Below, piece by piece: positions 1 to 5,142 of a DNA stretch of 5,142 nt. How positions within the stretch are numbered: the first letter of the stretch is position 1; the number at the start of each line of letters is the position of its first letter. This stretch comes from Alkanindiges sp. Lineage in GTDB: Bacteria > Pseudomonadota > Gammaproteobacteria > Pseudomonadales > Moraxellaceae. The stretch is from the NCBI GenBank assembly GCA_030152125.1, contig JASLIR010000396.1, positions 1 to 5,142 of the forward strand, read 5' to 3'. Position numbers and translations under genes: made by a program. The notes below the pieces were generated by a model, which saw only the letters and a program-made list of their open reading frames with translations, was not told where the DNA came from and made no database searches.

Positions 1-2753
1 GGAATGGCCAGCAGGAAATAGTACAGGGCGGTTTGCAGGTGGCTTTCGCTAACACCTACGGTTTGAAACAGTGCCACATCCAGCCAGTCGACAATGATAA
101 AGCTGGGGAAAATGGGAATAAAAAAGATACAGGATATAAGCAGTGCACTCAGGGCATAGTAGGCATATTCTGCGTATTCGCGCTTTTTGCTCAACGCAGG
201 GCGTGCCGGTTGCTGGGCAGGGTCAAATAGTCCGGTTTTGTGTGCCGGTGCACCATCCCATATTTCATGCTGTGGAATGCTTTGGCCATAAGGCAGTGCG
301 GAGAGTGCATTTAAATGTGCATGCGGTGCCAAGCTACAGTTCTCTTCAATCACGGCATACGAGCCCACATAACAGTCCTGTTGCAGGTGAATGCTGCCCA
401 GTACCAGATGCCCATGTTCAACCTTGGCGTTTTCCAGGTTTACATGCGCGCCAATGCTGACGCCATCGTCCACCCTTAACAGTGCCGGCATACGCACATA
501 GACCAAGCCAATATTCACGTCATGGCCGATTTTGGCACCCAGACAGCGCAGATACAGATTGTTAAGGCTGGAACCGGACAGCAGGTACATGGGGCTAATG
601 TCGGTTAAACGGTCTGCCAGCCACCAGCGAAAATAAGTGATGCCCCATAAGGGGTAACGGCCAGCTTTAATGCCACTGGTTAGCAGGCGTTTGCTGCTGA
701 TGGAGATGGCAAAGCCCAGCACAATGCTGAATACATATACAGCCAGTGATGCCGCAATGGCATGTGAAATATGGTCATTTGGCCCACCGGTCAGGTAGTG
801 ATAGGTAAAAAACGGTGCCAGCCATTGCAGAATATTAATGCTGATCAGCAGTGGAATAACCAGTAGCTGGGCCAGCCCACAGTAGAAACGATGACGGGCA
901 TTTTGCTGGCTGCCCTGATCAAATACATGGCTGGATGGCTGCCTGCTTAGAGGCTGGTCCAGCATCACCTGCGCAATCAGCCCTACACGGCGGGCCTGAT
1001 AAATATGCTGGATGGTCAGGTGACTGTACTGGGCATGTTCGCGCAGGCGTGAAATCAATACTGCTGCCAGCAGCGAGTGCCCGCCCATATCATCAAAAAA
1101 ATCGGCATTTAGCTGAATCGGCTGATTGGGAAACAGTTGTGCCAGAATAGCAAACAGGATGTCTTCCGCCGGGTTTTGTGCCTCATCCGATGCGGTATGG
1201 TCGGCAATGCCATGCAGCGGCAGTATTTGCAGGGCTTTACGGTCAATTTTGCCGGACAGCAGGCGTGGTACCTGGGCAATGGCCTCAATGCGGTTAGGAA
1301 TCATATAGGCCGGCAGGCGTGCTTTTAATGCACTGCGCAGGCTTTTGATATCTATGCTGCCCAGGTCTTCGCTATCGGGTACTACAAAGGCAATCAACTG
1401 CTGCATGCCGTCTTCGTGACGCAAGATCACGGCAGCAGTACCAATACCAGCCTGGTCACATAGCGCAGCTTCAATTTCGCCCAGCTCCACCCGGAAACCA
1501 CGAATTTTCACCTGATCATCAGCGCGACCCAGGCACTGGATTTGCCCTTGCTCATCCAGCCGGGCCAGATCACCAGTGCGGTACAGGCGCTTTTCATCGT
1601 CGTGAATCGCCCATGGGTTTTCAATAAATTTTTCTGTGGTAAGTTCGGGCCGACCCAGATAGCCCTGCGCTACACCGGGGCCAAAAATGCATAGTTCACC
1701 CGTTTCACCCTGCGGCAGCAGTTTATGCTCCTCACTCATGACCAGCAGGCCATAGTTGGGTAAGGGGGTACCGATGGTTACTGGCTGCCCTGCTTGCAGT
1801 TGAGCCAGGCTGGCAGACACGGTGGCTTCGGTTGGGCCATAGGTATTAAACAGCTGGTGCTGCGGCAGCGCCCAGCGCTCTACCAGGGCTTCCGGGCACA
1901 TTTCGCCGCCCAGGTTAATAATGCGCAAGTTGGGCACATCCTGCGGGAACAGTGCCAGCAGGGTAGGCACTGCATGCAGTACCGTAATATCCTGCACCAG
2001 TAATGCCTGGGTTAGCTGTTCCGGGTCCGTCACCAGCGCTTTGGGCGCAATCCACAGCGTGGCACCCACCAGGTAGGAAATCCATATTTCCTCAAAGGAC
2101 ATATCAAAGGCTACCGAAAAGCCCTGATAAACCTTGTCAGCGTGGCGGACCCCCAGCACGGCATTTTCGCTGCGCAGGAAATGACAAATGCTACCCTGGT
2201 TAATAACAATACCTTTGGGTTTGCCAGTAGAGCCGGAGGTATAAATCACATAGGCGGGGTCAGAAGACTGGCCGCGCTGTTTCAGCAGGGGCGCCTCCAC
2301 AGCCTGTAACAATTGCTGGTCTGTCCATACGGGTTGGGTTAGGTGGGCAAGTTCCTGATGCCATGCGGGTGCAGTGATAATGCCAACCGCGCTGGCATCA
2401 TCCAGGCATACTGCTATACGCTCTACAGGTACATCCATGTCAAATGGCAGCCAGGCAGCGCCTGCCTTGGCAATACCGGCTTGTGCCACCAGCAAATCGA
2501 TACCACGGGGTAGCCATAAGCCTAGAATATGCCCGGGTTGTACACCTTGGGCTATTAAGTGGTGTGCAATCAGGTCGGCACGCTGGTTTAAGGTCTGGTA
2601 GCTGATGTGTTCTTCAGCAAAAATCAGCGCAGTGTGTTGTGGATACTGGCCGGCTGTGTGCTCAAGCAGGTCAGCAAGCACTTCGTGTTTAAGTAGTGAG
2701 GGCTGGTGCTGGCCGCGAATAATGGAAAGCTGTTGTTTGACCAAACTATTCAT
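1..2753 (-). CDS. Pls/PosA-family membrane-anchored single-module non-ribosomal peptide synthetase (C-terminus beyond window)
   Basis: The frame is open from the ATG at 2753 to the window edge, giving 917 complete codons. Residues about 30-510 form an amino-acid adenylation domain: A2-like IAKAGAAWLPFD (94-105), P-loop YTSGSTGKPKG (171-181), FDMS (216-219), NTYGPTEATV (303-312), YRTGD (391-395), and the catalytic lysine in SGKIDRK (K502). A carrier domain follows, with phosphopantetheine serine S560 in DDMGGHSLLAA. Hydrophobic segments lie near 626-648 and 664-686. A left-handed beta-helix/hexapeptide-like domain occupies about 730-845 (GAKIGHDVNIG, GVSIGAHVNL, YVGSYAVIEENC). More membrane segments begin at about 862 and 907. 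There is no classical HHxxxDG condensation domain. The A-T-TM-beta-helix order is that of TIGR02353 proteins such as the epsilon-poly-L-lysine synthetase Pls, which are usually near 1300 residues, so roughly 400 residues are probably missing. The inferred role is activating one amino acid and joining it to itself or to an acceptor at the inner membrane. No in-frame start codon lies between this ATG and the TAA at 2784-2786; the ribosome site is weak. Confidence 0.93.
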   Translation of the reverse strand, partial: MNSLVKQQLSIIRGQHQPSLLKHEVLADLLEHTAGQYPQHTALIFAEEHISYQTLNQRADLIAHHLIAQGVQPGHILGLWLPRGIDLLVAQAGIAKAGAAWLPFDMDVPVERIAVCLDDASAVGIITAPAWHQELAHLTQPVWTDQQLLQAVEAPLLKQRGQSSDPAYVIYTSGSTGKPKGIVINQGSICHFLRSENAVLGVRHADKVYQGFSVAFDMSFEEIWISYLVGATLWIAPKALVTDPEQLTQALLVQDITVLHAVPTLLALFPQDVPNLRIINLGGEMCPEALVERWALPQHQLFNTYGPTEATVSASLAQLQAGQPVTIGTPLPNYGLLVMSEEHKLLPQGETGELCIFGPGVAQGYLGRPELTTEKFIENPWAIHDDEKRLYRTGDLARLDEQGQIQCLGRADDQVKIRGFRVELGEIEAALCDQAGIGTAAVILRHEDGMQQLIAFVVPDSEDLGSIDIKSLRSALKARLPAYMIPNRIEAIAQVPRLLSGKIDRKALQILPLHGIADHTASDEAQNPAEDILFAILAQLFPNQPIQLNADFFDDMGGHSLLAAVLISRLREHAQYSHLTIQHIYQARRVGLIAQVMLDQPLSRQPSSHVFDQGSQQNARHRFYCGLAQLLVIPLLISINILQWLAPFFTYHYLTGGPNDHISHAIAASLAVYVFSIVLGFAISISSKRLLTSGIKAGRYPLWGITYFRWWLADRLTDISPMYLLSGSSLNNLYLRCLGAKIGHDVNIGLVYVRMPALLRVDDGVSIGAHVNLENAKVEHGHLVLGSIHLQQDCYVGSYAVIEENCSLAPHAHLNALSALPYGQSIPQHEIWDGAPAHKTGLFDPAQQPARPALSKKREYAEYAYYALSALLISCIFFIPIFPSFIIVDWLDVALFQTVGVSESHLQTALYYFLLAI

Positions 2754-2764
2754 TTTCTGTGCAT
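2750..2764 (-). other. Four-codon mini-ORF overlapping the synthetase start
   Basis: On the minus strand an ATG at 2764 opens a four-codon frame (Met-His-Arg-Lys) whose TGA overlaps the synthetase start codon as ATGA. The synthetase start has no good Shine-Dalgarno match of its own, so reinitiation after this mini-ORF is conceivable. The frame is so short that chance is the default explanation. Confidence 0.15.
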
Positions 2765-2843
2765 CTATGTTTGCTGTATGGATTTAGCAGCGATTTTCCT
2801 GCTGCAGATGTGAAAAAGACAGGCTGGAATTGTTCGGTTTGTT

Positions 2844-2856
2844 ATTGAAAATCAAT
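2844..2856. repeat. Small interrupted palindrome in the synthetase upstream region
   Basis: ATTGA and TCAAT arms of 5 bp flank an AAA centre about 90 bp upstream of the synthetase ATG, in an AT-rich stretch. It could be a regulator half-site pair, but arms this short are common in AT-rich DNA. I found no convincing -35/-10 pair between 2765 and 2925 on the minus strand, so the promoter of the synthetase gene is not assigned. Confidence 0.2.
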
Positions 2857-2927
2857 TTTTGGGTCATAAAATTTAAGATTCATTTAATATTTGCGCTTTG
2901 TGTTACATAACTTATACGAGGCCAAAG

Positions 2928-2954
2928 AAAATGCCCCGCACTGCGGGGCATTTT
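2928..2954. terminator. Bidirectional Rho-independent terminator after htpX
   Basis: The arms ATGCCCCGC (2931-2939) and GCGGGGCAT (2943-2951) form a perfect 9-bp, GC-rich stem closed by a 3-nt loop. It is extended by A-T pairs between 2928-2930 and 2952-2954. Read on the minus strand, the stem is followed by TTTTCTTT, and it begins about 35 nt past the htpX stop, so it should end htpX transcription. The A-run on one side and T-run on the other make it usable in both directions. It separates htpX from the synthetase gene. Confidence 0.9.
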
Positions 2955-2961
2955 TGCTAAC

Positions 2962-2978
2962 TGCCTCACGATGAGGCA
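2962..2978. repeat. Short hairpin between the htpX stop and the terminator
   Basis: TGCCTCA (2962-2968) and TGAGGCA (2972-2978) make a perfect 7-bp stem with a 3-nt loop. It sits 9 nt past the htpX stop codon and just ahead of the main terminator in the direction of transcription. It has no T-run of its own, so it is better read as a 3'-end stabilising or auxiliary hairpin than as an independent terminator. Confidence 0.55.
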
Positions 2979-2987
2979 ATGGTCTTA

Positions 2988-3884
2988 TTATTGGACGTTT
3001 AACTGCTGCAGCGCAGCTACCCGCTGTTCGATGGTAGGGTGGCTATGGAACAAGGCCGCCATACTGAAGCTTTTTTCTTTACCGGCACTCAGCGCAAAGG
3101 CTTTCATTTCCTGTGGCATCTGGTCCGGCATTTCCTGCTCGTTCTTCAGGCGCTGTAAAGCAGAGATCATGGCTTGCTTGCCAGCCAAACGGGCACCTGC
3201 TTCGTCGGCACGGAATTCACGGCGACGCGAGAACCACATGGTAATGGCATTGGCCAGCATACCCAGCACAATATCCATCACAAAACTGGTAATAAAATAG
3301 GCAATGCCGGGGCCATCGCTTTCGTTTTTAAATACCACGCGATCGACAAAGTTACCAATGATACGGGCAAAGAACATCACAAAGGTGTTCACCACACCCT
3401 GAATCAGCGCCATGGTCACCATGTCACCATTGGCGACGTGACCAATTTCGTGCGCCAGTACAGCGCGTAGTTCATCTTTATTCATGCGTTCCAGCAGGCC
3501 GCTGGATACCGCGACCAGTGCCGCATTCTTGTTCCAGCCAGTGGCAAAGGCATTGGACTGATAACTTGGGAAAATACCAACTTCCGGCATTTTAATACCG
3601 GCACGGCTGGATAATTCGGCCACCGTGCTCAGCAGCCATTGTTCGGCAGCGTTTTGTGGGCTTTGAATAATCTGGGTACCAGTACTTTTTTTGGCAATAA
3701 ACTTGGATAACAGCAGGGAAATAAAAGACCCGACCATACCAAAGACAAAACAGAATACCAGCAGGTTGACGTAGTTTAGCCCACCAGCGCTATGGGTAGA
3801 CCCCACGCCCAGTACCGATAAAATAATACCAACAACGACGAGAACCGCGAGGTTGGTCAGCAAGAACAAACCAATCCGCATCAT
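2988..3884 (-). CDS. htpX: Protease HtpX, membrane-bound zinc metallopeptidase (M48B)
   Basis: This 298-residue protein matches the roughly 290-residue length of HtpX, an inner-membrane metalloprotease whose active site faces the cytoplasm and which cleaves misfolded membrane proteins, acting alongside FtsH. The zinc motif HEIGH lies at 145-149 (H145 and H149 as ligands, E146 catalytic), and the third ligand is probably E223 in [12 protein letters not shown]. Hydrophobic segments fall at about 4-24, 38-60, 155-178 and 193-215, with the active-site region between the second and third as is usual for the family. Conserved family stretches include NAFATG (111-116), [18 protein letters not shown] (151-168) and the C-terminal HPTIEQRV. 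The start ATG (then a second ATG) has a good ribosome site 8 nt upstream and gives the family's usual MMRI opening. In E. coli the gene is controlled by heat shock and CpxR. A terminator follows. The protein looks intact, and it reads closest to Moraxellaceae HtpX. Confidence 0.98.
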   Translation of the reverse strand: MMRIGLFLLTNLAVLVVVGIILSVLGVGSTHSAGGLNYVNLLVFCFVFGMVGSFISLLLSKFIAKKSTGTQIIQSPQNAAEQWLLSTVAELSSRAGIKMPEVGIFPSYQSNAFATGWNKNAALVAVSSGLLERMNKDELRAVLAHEIGHVANGDMVTMALIQGVVNTFVMFFARIIGNFVDRVVFKNESDGPGIAYFITSFVMDIVLGMLANAITMWFSRRREFRADEAGARLAGKQAMISALQRLKNEQEMPDQMPQEMKAFALSAGKEKSFSMAALFHSHPTIEQRVAALQQLNVQ

Positions 3885-3892
3885 GGACGCAT

Positions 3893-3899
3893 TCCTCTT
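3893..3899 (-). promoter_or_regulatory. htpX ribosome binding site
   Basis: The minus-strand AAGAGGAA run contains GAGGA, about 8 nt before the ATG at 3884. It fixes the start at the first of the two tandem ATG codons. The 5' part of this run is also the end of an 11-bp inverted-repeat arm (3897-3907). Confidence 0.75.
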
Positions 3900-3958
3900 A
3901 TAAACTATGTGCGTAAACTGGACACGCGACGAGACGTGTCACCTTCGTAGTTTATAAG
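3897..3958. repeat. 11-bp inverted repeat flanking a nested hairpin in the htpX upstream region
   Basis: CTTATAAACTA (3897-3907) and its exact reverse complement TAGTTTATAAG (3948-3958) are 40 bp apart. Between them is a second inverted repeat, GACACG/CGTGTC (3921-3926 and 3935-3940), with an 8-nt loop. The proximal arm runs into the htpX Shine-Dalgarno sequence. The element could be a repressor operator with two sites, or an mRNA leader structure that limits ribosome access. A competing short pairing (ACCTT/AAGGT, 3941-3945 with 3956-3960) is also possible. Confidence 0.7.
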
Positions 3959-3983
3959 GTAGAGCTTTATGGTTATTTTTCAA
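3953..3983 (-). promoter_or_regulatory. Possible heat-shock-like promoter of htpX
   Basis: On the minus strand TTGAAA (3983-3978) is followed after 16 nt by TACCTTATA (3961-3953). The first element matches the sigma-32 -35 core. The second is only a partial match to a sigma-32 -10 (CCCCATTTA-like), or to a sigma-70 -10 as TACCTT. The distance to the htpX start would give a leader of about 60 nt. If it is right, the distal arm of the inverted repeat overlaps the -10 region, which favours an operator over an RNA structure. Confidence 0.3.
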
Positions 3984-4118
3984 TGCGCGAACTGCAATGA
4001 TAGCCGCAAAAGCAGATAAATATTGAAAGAACTAAGCCTGAGCTAAGAAAGAACAATCAAACGCCTACAGAACAATGACAGCAGGTCAGCCTGGTTAGTG
4101 GGCATTCCGGTCCGGCTG

Positions 4119-5054
4119 CTAATGGCTAATGGAGGAAGAGGTGTAGGCGTTTTCGGTGACGTAGGTTTTAGGATCGGAACTGGACAGCATGGCATTCGGG
4201 TTGCTGTTATCGGCAATATTATTGCTCACCTGCATAGTGGCCTTGGCACCATTTATACTGTAGCTGCCATTATTATTGCTATAACTGCCGGCACTATTAC
4301 TACTATAGTTACTGGCGCTGTAGTTACTGCTAGCGGGGGTACTACTACTATTATTGCTTCCCAAGCCAGCAGCATACAGGTTGCGGTAGCGACTCATTAC
4401 CCGGCGCACATAATCTTGTGTTTCACGGAAAGGGGGAATGCCCCGGTATTTATCTACATTGCCTTCACCAGCGTTATAGGCGGCCAGCGCCAGCTCGGTA
4501 TTATAGTTAAAACGCTTTAATAACCAGCTCAGATATTTGGCACCACCCTCAATGTTCTGCTGCGGGTCCAGTGCATTGCCTACAGAAAAGCGGCGGGCAG
4601 TGGCAGGCATCAGCTGCATTAAGCCCTGGGCACCCACCGGGGAGCGGGCATTGGGGTTAAAGCCGGATTCGGTATGCATAATGGCTTTAATCAGGCCATG
4701 ATCCAGCTGATAGCTGCTGGCAGCCTGGGAAATATAACTATCGTAGGCATTCTTGTTTTTGCTGAAACTTGGATACACTGCTGCTTCAGTACCACCCCAG
4801 TTATTGTAGCTATGCACATTGGTGTCGGCATAATAAGTTACTTTAACCCGTGTGGTATATTCCTGAAACTGGTCACCGGATGGATTACGTTTTTTATCGA
4901 CCACATTGGTCAGCAGCGTTTCGCCATCCTTGTTTTTAAACGTGTAGACATTGCCAGCATGCGTTAAAGTAGCTGGCAGCAGAACAGCAGCACACATAAT
5001 TACATGGCACTGTCCCCCAGATTTTTTACAACGCGTTAACAGATGCTTCAGCAT
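4119..5054 (-). CDS. Secreted lytic transglycosylase with SLT domain (GH23) and DUF4124-like N-terminus
   Basis: From the ATG at 5054 the protein has 311 residues. A signal peptide covers about 1-33: a Lys/Arg-containing start, a hydrophobic core VIMCAAVLLP, and a likely cut after LTHA. A DUF4124-like segment follows (GNVYTFKNKDGETLLTN, 34-50). The SLT domain spans about 104-225, with catalytic E129 in HTESGFNP, then GLMQLMP (144-150) and AAYNAGEGNV (191-200). These are the three hallmark motifs of Slt70/MltE-type enzymes, which cleave MurNAc-GlcNAc bonds in peptidoglycan and leave 1,6-anhydro ends. The tail after about 230 is Ser/Asn/Tyr-rich and probably unstructured. The frame stays open upstream to a TTG at 5105, but that start would put a poor extension ahead of the signal peptide and has no ribosome site. 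The chosen ATG also has only a weak one (GATAAAG). No lipobox was found, so the product is probably periplasmic. No clear terminator follows, so read-through into htpX is possible. Confidence 0.93.
   Translation of the reverse strand: MLKHLLTRCKKSGGQCHVIMCAAVLLPATLTHAGNVYTFKNKDGETLLTNVVDKKRNPSGDQFQEYTTRVKVTYYADTNVHSYNNWGGTEAAVYPSFSKNKNAYDSYISQAASSYQLDHGLIKAIMHTESGFNPNARSPVGAQGLMQLMPATARRFSVGNALDPQQNIEGGAKYLSWLLKRFNYNTELALAAYNAGEGNVDKYRGIPPFRETQDYVRRVMSRYRNLYAAGLGSNNSSSTPASSNYSASNYSSNSAGSYSNNNGSYSINGAKATMQVSNNIADNSNPNAMLSSSDPKTYVTENAYTSSSISH
4257..4358 (-). repeat. Low-complexity segment encoding the Ser/Asn/Tyr-rich tail of the transglycosylase
   Basis: This stretch is a degenerate run of AGT/AGC/AAT/TAC/TAT codons giving repeated units such as SNYSASNYSS and GSYSNNNGSYS. 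On the plus strand it appears as repeated TTACT/TACTA words. It lies inside the coding frame directly after the SLT domain. The likely role is a flexible or wall-interacting linker, and slippage could change its length between strains. Confidence 0.7.
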
Positions 5055-5114
5055 TACTTTATCAATAGATCCCTTTTGATTGATTTGGAGTTTAACAAAA
5101 AACAACAGAAATGG

Positions 5115-5130
5115 AAGCTTTTTAAAGCTT
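5115..5130. repeat. AAGCTTT/AAAGCTT palindrome upstream of the transglycosylase gene
   Basis: AAGCTTT (5115-5121) and AAAGCTT (5124-5130) form a perfect 7-bp inverted repeat with a 2-bp spacer, about 60-75 bp before the transglycosylase ATG. The spacer is too short for a good RNA hairpin with all pairs formed and no T-run follows, so a protein-binding site in the promoter region is more likely than a terminator. The window ends 12 bp further on, so the upstream context is missing. Confidence 0.4.
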
Positions 5131-5142
5131 GCTTTTACAATC

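Noticed and set aside
33..2787. Several 60-105 codon plus-strand frames across the synthetase gene
   Set aside because: The minus-strand frame carries all the adenylation and carrier motifs in order; these short frames are antisense shadows.
2786..2808. AGCAG/CTGCT inverted repeat in the synthetase leader
   Set aside because: The stem is only 5-6 bp with no conserved context; such matches are expected by chance.
2971..3470. Plus-strand open frames overlapping htpX
   Set aside because: They are antisense to a complete, highly conserved htpX and encode Cys/Ser- or His/Thr-rich shadow sequence with no motif.
4081..4118. Possible terminator after the transglycosylase (CAGG/CCTG and CCGG/CCGG words)
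   Set aside because: The stems are 4 bp or have impossible loops and no T-run follows, so no terminator is called.
4118..4131. Tandem GCTAATG repeat at the end of the transglycosylase gene
   Set aside because: Only two 7-bp copies straddling the stop codon; too short to support a functional claim or a slippage-made stop without comparison to relatives.
4098..4520. A 140-codon plus-strand open frame rich in Ile/Thr/Val/Gly
   Set aside because: It lies antisense to the transglycosylase tail and SLT domain. Its composition is a mirror of the Ser/Asn/Tyr codon run, and it has no recognisable domain.
1..5142. CRISPR arrays, tRNA or rRNA genes, insertion sequences, defence genes
   Set aside because: No regularly spaced repeats, tRNA-like cloverleaf, transposase motifs or terminal inverted repeats were seen; the window is ordinary envelope-gene chromosome apart from the synthetase.

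Overview
All three genes recognised in this 5.1 kb window lie on the minus strand. Read in transcription order (right to left) they are a secreted soluble lytic transglycosylase (5054-4119), the membrane protease HtpX (3884-2988), and a large membrane-anchored single-module non-ribosomal peptide synthetase of the Pls/PosA type (2753 to beyond position 1, so its C-terminus is missing). No plus-strand gene, RNA gene, mobile element or CRISPR array is supported; the plus-strand open frames are shadows of these genes.

The organism looks like a gammaproteobacterium, most likely of the Moraxellaceae. The HtpX protein reads very close to the Acinetobacter form from memory (opening residues [17 protein letters not shown], the [14 protein letters not shown] stretch, and the tail [11 protein letters not shown]). 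Base composition looks near 50% GC by eye, higher than typical Acinetobacter, which suggests a different genus. This is inference; no search was run.

Layout: 5055-5142 is the start of an upstream intergenic region with an AAGCTT palindrome. 4119-5054 is the transglycosylase: signal peptide, DUF4124-like segment, SLT domain with catalytic Glu, and a Ser/Asn/Tyr-rich low-complexity tail. 3885-4118 is a 234-bp gap with a possible heat-shock-like promoter and a striking 11-bp inverted repeat that abuts the htpX Shine-Dalgarno sequence. 2988-3884 is htpX. 2754-2987 carries a strong bidirectional terminator preceded by a smaller hairpin, and then an AT-rich leader of the synthetase gene without an obvious promoter. 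1-2753 is the synthetase (A domain, carrier domain, two membrane segments, a beta-helix acyltransferase-like domain, and further membrane segments).

The terminator separates htpX from the synthetase, so they are probably separate transcription units. All three products act in or at the cell envelope (peptidoglycan cleavage, inner-membrane protein quality control, membrane-bound peptide assembly), but the sequence gives no proof that they share a pathway. The most interesting item is the synthetase: its architecture matches the epsilon-poly-L-lysine synthetase family, and a hand-read specificity code (DMEHNGTVSK) points weakly to a basic amino acid such as ornithine or lysine.
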